From assembly GCA_903897205.1 (NCBI GenBank), contig CAIUAS010000063.1:1-5468 (forward strand): a stretch of DNA of 5,468 bases, in the 5' to 3' direction. A program made the position numbers and the translations under genes. The DNA is from an uncultured Gammaproteobacteria bacterium. GTDB lineage: Bacteria; Pseudomonadota; Gammaproteobacteria; CAIUAS01. Positions 1 to 5,468 of the stretch are shown in pieces. The notes below the pieces were generated by a model. That model did not search any database, had not been told where the DNA came from, and saw only the letters and a list, made by a program, of their open reading frames with translations. Numbering within the stretch: position 1 is the stretch's first letter; each line of letters opens with the position of its first letter.

Positions 1-161
1 CAGCGTGCGAGCACTAATAATAATGTTCCCAGCAACGTAACTTGGGTTAAACAATAAGTTAACCATTGTTTACGTTGGGGAATAAATAAATCAATTAACA
101 GCACAACACAGGTCATGCCAAGCAAGAAAATTTCTGGGAGTGCGAGATAAAAATCTGCCAT
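1..161 (-). CDS. nuoN: NADH-quinone oxidoreductase subunit N, N-terminal part (cut by window edge)
   Basis: This is the first 53 codons of NuoN, the antiporter-like membrane subunit of complex I that sits nearest NuoK. The reading frame runs off the left edge. The protein begins MADFYLALPEIFLLG, the usual NuoN opening with a Pro-Glu near residues 9-10, followed by one hydrophobic segment at about residues 11-27 and the start of a second at about 41-52. The ATG is the first start after an in-frame TAA only two codons upstream, so the start is well fixed. It lies 15 bases after the nuoM stop. The gap reads AAACAGGCATAATCA and holds only a weak CAGG-type ribosome binding site, so coupling to nuoM translation is likely. 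The pump residues of this subunit lie beyond the window and cannot be checked. Identity rests on the N-terminal pattern and on its place directly after nuoM. Confidence 0.92.
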   Translation of the reverse strand, partial: MADFYLALPEIFLLGMTCVVLLIDLFIPQRKQWLTYCLTQVTLLGTLLLVLAR

Positions 162-176
162 TGATTATGCCTGTTT

Positions 177-1694
177 TTATATGAGTTTACTTTGCATACT
201 AAGCGCCAACAAATGTGCGACCGAAGTGTGCAATAGATTAAGTAAGGGTTTTGGATAAATGCCTAAATACAATACGACTAAGGCTAATAAAATAAAAACA
301 ACCTTTTCAAAAATATTAATATCTTTCAGTTGCGCAATTTTCTCACTGGCTACTTCACCAAAGAAAACACGTTTATACATAAACAAGGTATAACATGCAG
401 ACCAAATTAAAGTGGTTGCTGCAATAGCAGCTACCCAAAAGTTAGCTTGAATAGCACTTAAAATAATCATAAATTCACCGACAAAGCCGGAGGTGCCAGG
501 AAGTCCTACATTTGCCATGGCAAATAACATAAAAAAGCTAGCTAAAAACGGCATGGTATTGGCGATACCGCCATAATCCTTAATGGACCGGCTATGCAGG
601 CGATAAGCTAAAGCGCCCACTCCTAAAAACATCGCGCCTGAACTGAAAGCATGCGAAATCATTTGGATCATCGCGCCTTCTAAACTCATATAGGCTTGCG
701 AAAAATCATGGGTTACTTTCACAATATTAAACACCATGAAACAGCCTAGCGTTACAAATCCCATGTGCGCGATAGAAGAATAAGCAATGAGTTTCTTCAT
801 ATCGGTTTGCGCCAAAGCAACCAAACCAATATAAACTACGGCGATTAACGCCAACGCAATCATTAACCAATCAAACGTCTGACAAGCGTCTGGTACAATG
901 GGCAGTGTAAAACGTAAGAATCCATAGCCACCTAGCTTTAACATTAAAGCCGCCAATACGACTGAACCACCGGCAGGCGCTTCTGTATGCGCATCAGGCA
1001 GCCAGGTGTGCACAGGCCACATCGGAATTTTTACTGCGAAGGCTAATAAGAAAGCAAGGAATATCCACTTTTGTTCGGTTAAGGTGAGCTTAAGCGGATA
1101 AAAATCAGTAATAGCAAAACTATTAGCGTGCATACGTAAATATAACAGCGCTACCAACATTAATGCCGAACCTAAAAAGGTATATAAGAAAAATTTAATC
1201 GACGCATAAGAACGATTGGCGCTTCCCCAAATACCAATACTTAAATACATGGGAATTAACATACCTTCCCAAAACACGTAAAATAAAATGGAATCGAGTG
1301 CAGCAAATGTACCTACCATCATTCCTTGCATCACTAAAAATGCCGCCATATATTGCGAAACGCGTAACGTAATAGAACGCCAAGCGGCTAAAATAACTAA
1401 GAGGGTAGTAAAATTAGTTAAAATAATGAGCGGCAAAGAAATACCATCTATTCCTAATGCGTAATTAATTCCATAAGCGGGAATCCAGGAAACCATTTCG
1501 TGAAACTGCATGGCGCTTGAATTAAGATCAAATTTTAAATAAAGCGGGACACATAAAGCTAAACATAAAGAGGCGGTGATTAGCGCAATAATACGGGCTC
1601 TTTCCGGGTGCTGTTCTCCACCCAATGCCAACGCCAATATACCACCTACCATTGGTAACCAAATAAGTACGCTAAGTAAATGTTGTGTTAGCAT
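177..1694 (-). CDS. nuoM: NADH-quinone oxidoreductase subunit M
   Basis: NuoM is the central antiporter-like proton-pumping subunit of the complex I membrane arm, between NuoN and NuoL. The protein is 505 aa, close to the family norm, and hydrophobic almost throughout, consistent with the 14 transmembrane helices of the family. The key ionisable residues are visible: Glu143 in FYVFWEGMLIPMY (helix 5), Lys222 in AFAVKIPMWPVH (helix 7), Lys253 in ALMLKLGGYGF (helix 8) and Glu407 in GTSGFVGEFMI (helix 12). By motif these match E. coli Glu144, Lys234, Lys265 and Glu407. The segment VHTWLPDAHTEAPAGGSV (228-245) and His348 in the SHAF motif also fit NuoM rather than NuoL or NuoN. The ATG at 1694 is the first start after an in-frame TAA. 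The 32-base gap from nuoL has no clear Shine-Dalgarno sequence. The frame is intact, with no truncation. Confidence 0.98.
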   Translation of the reverse strand: MLTQHLLSVLIWLPMVGGILALALGGEQHPERARIIALITASLCLALCVPLYLKFDLNSSAMQFHEMVSWIPAYGINYALGIDGISLPLIILTNFTTLLVILAAWRSITLRVSQYMAAFLVMQGMMVGTFAALDSILFYVFWEGMLIPMYLSIGIWGSANRSYASIKFFLYTFLGSALMLVALLYLRMHANSFAITDFYPLKLTLTEQKWIFLAFLLAFAVKIPMWPVHTWLPDAHTEAPAGGSVVLAALMLKLGGYGFLRFTLPIVPDACQTFDWLMIALALIAVVYIGLVALAQTDMKKLIAYSSIAHMGFVTLGCFMVFNIVKVTHDFSQAYMSLEGAMIQMISHAFSSGAMFLGVGALAYRLHSRSIKDYGGIANTMPFLASFFMLFAMANVGLPGTSGFVGEFMIILSAIQANFWVAAIAATTLIWSACYTLFMYKRVFFGEVASEKIAQLKDINIFEKVVFILLALVVLYLGIYPKPLLNLLHTSVAHLLALSMQSKLI

Positions 1695-1726
1695 TCGTTA
1701 AACCATGTGTTTGAAAATAAGAAAAA

Positions 1727-3703
1727 TTAGCCTTTAAATAACATCCAGGCGAGTAATAATAATAATCCCAAGATCATTATAAAAGCGTAATGATATAAAT
1801 AACCGGATTGTAATTTACGCACGGTACGGGATAGCCAAGTAATTGCGCGACCAGTTCCATTAACCATTTGGTGATCTAAAATTTTGACATCACCCACTTC
1901 AAAAAAGACTTTCGATAACGCTTGAGTTCCGCGCACGATGACTAATTGATTAAAATCATCGAATCCATATTTACAAAGTAACCATTTATAGATCCAAGAA
2001 AAACGTTGCGCAAAAAAAGCAGGCAATCGTGGGAATTGAATATAACATAACCAAGCCAATAAAATTCCAGCTACTGAAAACCAAAACGGCAAGTTATGCA
2101 ATGATTCAGCCAGTAAACTCCATATATTTTGCTGATAAGTGACCGTTAACTCATGTAACACATTAGTATTGTTTAAAACAACAATACTGCTGCCAAATAA
2201 AGCATTATTAGCAGCGAACAACTTACTAGCTAACATTGCCCCGGCAATAATTGATGGTATAGCTAATGCGATTAATGGCAACCAAATTACCCAAGGCGAT
2301 TCATGCAAATGTTCACGTGTATGCTCATCCATTCGCTCACTGGTATGAAATACTAAAAAGAAAGCGCGGAAAATATAAAAAGCCGTTACCAAGGCGCCAC
2401 CTACTACACAGAAATAAGCGTATTTAGCACCTGGGGTATTCGCCAAATGAATTGCTTCAATAATAGAATCTTTAGAATAAAAACCCGCTAATGGTGGAAT
2501 AGCAGCTAATGCGAGTGCGCCAATTAGAAAACAGACATAAGTAATGGGCATGTATTTCCGTAAATTACCCATCTTGCGCATATCTTGCTCGTGATGCAAT
2601 GCTACAATAACGGAACCTGCCGCTAGAAATAATAACGCTTTGAAAAACGCGTGGGTAATTAATTGGAACATGCCTGCTGCATACGCAGATACGCCTAATG
2701 CTGCTACCATATAGCCTAATTGCGATAAGGTTGAATAAGCAATAACTCGTTTAATATCATGTTGAACGATCGCTAAAATTCCCATAAACAGCGCCGTCGT
2801 GGCACCGACTACTAATATTACTTCTAACGCAACTGGCGAATGTTCAAAAAGTGGCGACATACGCGCAATCATATAAACGCCAGCAGTTACCATGGTGGCA
2901 GCGTGAATTAAAGCAGAAATAGGCGTAGGACCTTCCATCGATTCTGGCAACCATACATGCAAAGGTACTTGTGCAGATTTACCCATCGCACCTATGAATA
3001 ATAAAATACACGTGAGTGTTAAAACAGAGCATGCCTGACCCGGCCATAGCGTAATAGTTTCTTTTAATAGCAATGGAGTCCCAGCAAATACAGTTGCATA
3101 ATCTACTGTATTTAGATAATTAAAGGCGGTGGCAATTCCTAATAAAAATCCTAAATCGCCGATACGATTTACAATAAAGGCTTTCAAACTACCTAAATTA
3201 GCCGAATCGCGTTGAAACCAAAAACCGATCAATAAATAAGAAACTAAACCTACCCCTTCCCAACCAAAAAATAATTGTAAGAAATTATTGGCTGCAACCA
3301 ACACGAGCATGGCAAATGTGAATAGAGAAATATAACTAAAAAAGCGTTGGTAACCCGGATCACCCTGCATATAACCAATGCTATAAATGTGCACCGCCAA
3401 TGAGACAAAAGTAACAACCACTAGCATTATGACACTCAAATGATCGAGTAGAAAACCAATATTAAAATGAAATAAACCACTAACACCCCAGGTATACGCA
3501 TTAAAGTTATAACTAGGCGCGTTCAACATAACAAATTGTTGAAATAGATAAAGCGATAAAATAAATGAAATGGCAACGCCTAATACGGTGACGGTATGTG
3601 CACCATGCCGGCCTATTGTTTTACCTAATAGGCCCGCCAGTAAGCTACCGATTAATGGTAGCAAAACAATGGCATAAATAATTAACTGATATGAGTTATT
3701 CAC
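1727..3703 (-). CDS. nuoL: NADH-quinone oxidoreductase subunit L
   Basis: NuoL is the distal antiporter-like pump of complex I. At 658 aa it is longer than E. coli NuoL (613 aa) but of the size seen in many other proteobacteria. Glu149 (FFGWEGVGLVSY), Asp183 (NRIGDLGF), Lys242 (AMGKSAQVPLHVW), the SALIHAATMVTAGVY segment (263-277), Lys355 in HAFFKALLF and Lys411 in GFYSKDSI are all in place; these are the conserved charged residues of the family's proton path. The C-terminal part, with a charged stretch at about 570-635 and a final hydrophobic helix at 639-656, fits the lateral helix and anchor that run along NuoM and NuoN. The start codon is GTG, not ATG. It is the first start after the nuoK TAA, which lies in the same frame five codons upstream, and AAAAGGG sits 7 bases before it. 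No nearby ATG would keep the first helix. The gene ends in TAA 32 bases before nuoM. Confidence 0.98.
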   Translation of the reverse strand: MNNSYQLIIYAIVLLPLIGSLLAGLLGKTIGRHGAHTVTVLGVAISFILSLYLFQQFVMLNAPSYNFNAYTWGVSGLFHFNIGFLLDHLSVIMLVVVTFVSLAVHIYSIGYMQGDPGYQRFFSYISLFTFAMLVLVAANNFLQLFFGWEGVGLVSYLLIGFWFQRDSANLGSLKAFIVNRIGDLGFLLGIATAFNYLNTVDYATVFAGTPLLLKETITLWPGQACSVLTLTCILLFIGAMGKSAQVPLHVWLPESMEGPTPISALIHAATMVTAGVYMIARMSPLFEHSPVALEVILVVGATTALFMGILAIVQHDIKRVIAYSTLSQLGYMVAALGVSAYAAGMFQLITHAFFKALLFLAAGSVIVALHHEQDMRKMGNLRKYMPITYVCFLIGALALAAIPPLAGFYSKDSIIEAIHLANTPGAKYAYFCVVGGALVTAFYIFRAFFLVFHTSERMDEHTREHLHESPWVIWLPLIALAIPSIIAGAMLASKLFAANNALFGSSIVVLNNTNVLHELTVTYQQNIWSLLAESLHNLPFWFSVAGILLAWLCYIQFPRLPAFFAQRFSWIYKWLLCKYGFDDFNQLVIVRGTQALSKVFFEVGDVKILDHQMVNGTGRAITWLSRTVRKLQSGYLYHYAFIMILGLLLLLAWMLFKG

Positions 3704-3710
3704 AGCGCAA

Positions 3711-3717
3711 CCCTTTT
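3711..3717 (-). promoter_or_regulatory. Ribosome binding site of nuoL
   Basis: The minus strand reads AAAAGGG here, followed by 7 bases (TTGCGCT) and then the GTG at 3703-3701. The spacing is right for a Shine-Dalgarno element, and it supports GTG as the true nuoL start. The element overlaps the last two bases of the nuoK stop codon, so ribosomes finishing nuoK would end right on it. This is the clearest ribosome binding site in the window. Confidence 0.7.
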
Positions 3718-4021
3718 AACCTTTTAATAGATTTAATTCGTCAACTTTAACCGTATGTCGAGTACGGAATAATACTACTAAAATAGCTAAACCAATGGCT
3801 GCCTCTGCTGCCGCAACCGTTAAAATGAAAAAGACAAATATTTGGCCAGCGATATCATTCAAATAATGCGAAAAAGCAATAAAATTAGTATTAACCGCTA
3901 ATAATAATAATTCGACGCACATTAATAAAATAATAATATTTTTTCGATTGATAATAATGCCAGCTAATCCTAGGCTAAATAGGATCGCGCTGACAATTAA
4001 ATAATATGATAATGGGACCAT
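3716..4021 (-). CDS. nuoK: NADH-quinone oxidoreductase subunit K
   Basis: NuoK is a small three-helix membrane subunit of complex I, homologous to the MrpC antiporter subunit. It joins the quinone-site module (NuoH, NuoJ) to NuoN in the proton path. The length of 101 aa is typical. Helices are visible at about residues 5-23, 28-50 and 60-85. The two buried glutamates needed for pumping are present: Glu37 in LLMCVELLLLAVN and Glu73 in TVAAAEAAIGLAI (E. coli Glu36 and Glu72). The start MVPLSYYLIVSAILFSLG matches the family opening, and an in-frame TAG three codons upstream of the ATG excludes a longer form. The site ahead of it, TTAGAAAATT, is a poor Shine-Dalgarno. The gap from nuoJ is 51 bases, the longest in the window. 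The gene is more A+T-rich than its neighbours: 95 G or C in 300 bases by hand count. The nuoL start follows 12 bases after its stop. Confidence 0.97.
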   Translation of the reverse strand: MVPLSYYLIVSAILFSLGLAGIIINRKNIIILLMCVELLLLAVNTNFIAFSHYLNDIAGQIFVFFILTVAAAEAAIGLAILVVLFRTRHTVKVDELNLLKG

Positions 4022-4072
4022 AATTTTCTAATAAGTTATGTGATTATAATTTGCGATATTGCATATTAAAAT

Positions 4073-4675
4073 TTATTGCTTTTTCTCTGTCGGCATTTTT
4101 ACTATACGTATTCGATCTTCACGTCGTATAGCAATTTGAACTTCGGGCGAAATACTCTTATTTCCTTGTCGGCCCCGGAAGCTTAGACTAATTGCAGCAA
4201 TAATAGCAACTAGCAATAAAACTCCCGCTATTTCAAATGGGAAAACATAATCGGTATAAAGCACATTGCCTAAAGCTTTTGCATTACTATAATCAGCTGA
4301 ATGTCCAATTGCTTGAGCATGTGCCAACGCAAAATGACTGGGGCCAAAGACGTAGACAGCCATACCAGTGAATAGCCCAACGATTAAAATACCATAAGGC
4401 AAATAACGCCAATAACCAGGGCCTTTATTCTCCAAGTCAATGTTCAAAGTCATGACGACAAATAAAAACAATGTCATGACGGCGCCGACATATACTAATA
4501 TCAATACTAAGCCTAAAAATTCGGCTTCTAACATAATCCATAGGCCAGCGCTGGCAAAAAATGTCATCACAAGAAATAATGCACTGTGAACGGGATTACG
4601 CACCATAATTGTCATAAAAGCCGCTGTTAGTAACGCTGCAGCAAATGCAAAAAAGATAAGTTCTTGTATAGGCAT
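4073..4675 (-). CDS. nuoJ: NADH-quinone oxidoreductase subunit J
   Basis: NuoJ is a membrane subunit of complex I lying between NuoH and NuoK. Its third helix contains the flexible pi-bulge proposed to gate coupling between quinone reduction and proton pumping. The protein is 200 aa, a normal size. Five hydrophobic segments can be seen at about 5-24, 29-48, 54-77, 92-111 and 145-165. The hallmark helix-3 motif is present as LVYVGAVMTLFLFVVM, with the conserved tyrosine at residue 62 (E. coli Tyr59). The C-terminus from about residue 167 is soluble and rich in charge (RREDRIRIVKMPTEKKQ), a tail I recall from other proteobacterial NuoJ proteins. The ATG is the first start after an in-frame TAA (TAA AAA ATG), so the start is firm. 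A GGTGGA about 10 bases upstream may serve as a widely spaced ribosome binding site. It begins 19 bases after the nuoI stop. Confidence 0.97.
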   Translation of the reverse strand: MPIQELIFFAFAAALLTAAFMTIMVRNPVHSALFLVMTFFASAGLWIMLEAEFLGLVLILVYVGAVMTLFLFVVMTLNIDLENKGPGYWRYLPYGILIVGLFTGMAVYVFGPSHFALAHAQAIGHSADYSNAKALGNVLYTDYVFPFEIAGVLLLVAIIAAISLSFRGRQGNKSISPEVQIAIRREDRIRIVKMPTEKKQ

Positions 4676-4694
4676 TTTTTAACAATCCACCAAT

Positions 4695-5183
4695 TTAACG
4701 ATAAGGGGCATCCTGGGTTCTCTCTGCCGCAATTTGTTTTTCGTATTGATCACCAATCGCCAGCAATTTTTCTTTTGTCATAATCTGTTCGCCACGCTGC
4801 TCAAAATGATAATGCGGAATATTAGTTTCCACAATGGAATCCACTGGGCAAGCTTCCTCGCAAAAACCGCAATAAATACATTTAAAATAATCGATTTCAT
4901 ATTTAGTAGTGCGGCGTGAGCCATCTTCCCGAGGTTCTGCTTCAATAGTAATAGCTAAAGCAGGGCAAACCGCTTCACATAACTTGCAAGCAATGCAACG
5001 CTCTTCGCCATTTGGATAGCGGCGCAAGGCATGTAACCCACGAAAACGGGGTGAGCGAGGTGTTTCTTCTTCAGGGTATTGAATGGTGTTTTTTTTCTTA
5101 AAAAAATAGCGGCCGGTAACACTCAGCCCTTGAAACAATTCCCATAAAGAAAAGGTTTTTAAATAGTGTAATAATTTTTTCAT
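4695..5183 (-). CDS. nuoI: NADH-quinone oxidoreductase subunit I (2x[4Fe-4S] ferredoxin-like)
   Basis: NuoI is a peripheral-arm subunit lying on the cytoplasmic face of the membrane. It holds clusters N6a and N6b, which relay electrons to cluster N2 in NuoB and so to quinone. In the 162-aa protein from ATG 5183 there are two classic ferredoxin motifs: CIACKLCEAVCP (Cys63, 66, 69, 73) and CIYCGFCEEACP (Cys102, 105, 108, 112). All eight ligands are intact. The N-terminal 30 residues (MKKLLHYLKTFSLWELFQGL onwards) form the membrane-contacting helix of the family, followed by the conserved FRGLHALRRYPNGEERC. A TTG seven codons upstream (5204) also opens this frame, but it would overlap nuoH by 20 bases and add GFGLHD, which is not family-like. 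The ATG lies one base after the nuoH TGA (TGATATG), a layout typical of translational coupling. I therefore prefer 5183. No good Shine-Dalgarno precedes it. Confidence 0.97.
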   Translation of the reverse strand: MKKLLHYLKTFSLWELFQGLSVTGRYFFKKKNTIQYPEEETPRSPRFRGLHALRRYPNGEERCIACKLCEAVCPALAITIEAEPREDGSRRTTKYEIDYFKCIYCGFCEEACPVDSIVETNIPHYHFEQRGEQIMTKEKLLAIGDQYEKQIAAERTQDAPYR

Positions 5184-5184
5184 A

Positions 5185-5468
5185 TCATGCAAACCAAAGC
5201 CCAACTTTAAATACTATCGCTAATCCTACAACAATAATCCAGACTAATGTTACTGGGATTAATATTTTCCAGCCCAATCGCATGATCTGATCATAGCGAT
5301 AACGCGGAAATGTTGCACGTAACCAGATAAATAAAAATAAGAAGAAGCCAATTTTTAATAATAACCAAGCGATGCCCGGCACCCATGCCAGTAAAGTTTC
5401 TAAACCAGGGATACCTTGAAATGGCGATAACCATCCGCCTAAAAACAATAAAGAAGCAATGGTCGAAA
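5185..5468 (-). CDS. nuoH: NADH-quinone oxidoreductase subunit H, C-terminal part (cut by window edge)
   Basis: This is the last 93 codons plus the TGA stop of NuoH. The frame stays open to the right edge, so the gene continues beyond the window. NuoH is the membrane subunit that forms the base of the quinone-binding chamber, against NuoB, NuoD and NuoI, and the entry of the first proton path. The fragment begins STIASLLFLGGWLSPF, a strongly conserved NuoH stretch. It then has a hydrophobic helix at about residues 30-49, the basic loop RATFPRYRYDQIMRLGWK that is a NuoH signature, and a last helix at about 69-88. The protein ends KVGLWFA. The TTG at 5448 that could open a shorter frame is an internal leucine codon, not a start. 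The conserved acidic quinone-site loops of NuoH lie outside the window. Its stop is one base from the preferred nuoI start. Confidence 0.96.
   Translation of the reverse strand, partial: STIASLLFLGGWLSPFQGIPGLETLLAWVPGIAWLLLKIGFFLFLFIWLRATFPRYRYDQIMRLGWKILIPVTLVWIIVVGLAIVFKVGLWFA

Noticed and set aside
1195..1383. Minus-strand open frame of 62 codons in another frame of nuoM
   Set aside because: It overlaps conserved nuoM coding sequence around helix 5 and shows no protein-like pattern of its own.
1754..1766. TAA triplet run (minus-strand TTA x4); similar short runs near 3899-3911 in nuoK and near 15-23 in nuoN
   Set aside because: These are in-frame leucine codons (TTA) in membrane helices of nuoL, nuoK and nuoN, a result of codon use and leucine-rich helices rather than a functional repeat.
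2139..2348. Plus-strand open frame of 69 codons inside nuoL
   Set aside because: It lies fully antisense to a conserved part of nuoL, has no recognisable domain or clear ribosome binding site, and is short enough to be chance.
4734..4919. Plus-strand open frame of 61 codons inside nuoI
   Set aside because: It is antisense to the ferredoxin domain of nuoI. Its protein has no family pattern and its reading follows from nuoI codons.
5446..5448. TTG as a possible start of a separate 87-aa gene
   Set aside because: The frame stays open upstream to the window edge and reads STIASL just before it, which is conserved NuoH sequence. This is the inside of nuoH.
1..5468. A hidden accessory or undescribed system (defence island, mobile element, CRISPR, riboswitch, extra subunit)
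   Set aside because: Both strands are accounted for by the seven nuo genes. The gaps total 130 bases, and no inserted gene, inverted repeat pair or terminator-like hairpin was seen in them. I could not run a structure or homology search, so very small RNA elements cannot be fully excluded.

Overview
The whole window is one block of a respiratory NADH:quinone oxidoreductase (complex I, nuo) operon. All seven genes read on the minus strand, in the order nuoH(3' end)-I-J-K-L-M-N(5' end) from the right edge to the left edge. This is the usual gene order of the membrane-arm half of bacterial 14-subunit nuo operons. Five genes are complete (nuoI, J, K, L, M); nuoH and nuoN are cut by the window edges. 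No plus-strand gene, RNA gene, mobile element, CRISPR array or other accessory system can be supported, and no stretch longer than 51 bases lies outside a gene.

The organism looks like a proteobacterium. NuoI carries the typical proteobacterial segment HALRRYPNGEERCIACKLC, and NuoL is the long form (658 aa) with the segment DEHTREHLHESPW. Base composition is modest: two 60-base rows counted by hand gave 40% G+C, nuoK is about 32%, and TTA leucine codons are common. A low-G+C gammaproteobacterium, for example of the Legionella/Coxiella/Rickettsiella kind, would fit, but that is an impression from residue patterns and composition, not a placement.

Layout: nuoH C-terminal part (5185-5468), nuoI (4695-5183), nuoJ (4073-4675), nuoK (3716-4021), nuoL (1727-3703), nuoM (177-1694), nuoN N-terminal part (1-161). 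Gaps are 1, 19, 51, 12, 32 and 15 bases, so the genes are almost certainly co-transcribed. NuoI carries two [4Fe-4S] clusters that pass electrons towards the quinone site. NuoH forms the membrane base of that site. NuoJ and NuoK link it to the three antiporter-like pump subunits NuoL, NuoM and NuoN. In the complete subunits, every glutamate, lysine and cysteine I checked as essential in the family is present, so the enzyme looks intact and proton-pumping.

Nothing here looks like an undescribed system. The points worth a second look are small: the correct nuoI start, the GTG start of nuoL in the same frame as nuoK, the unusually long nuoJ-nuoK gap with a TATAAT hexamer, and weak ribosome binding sites on most of the genes.
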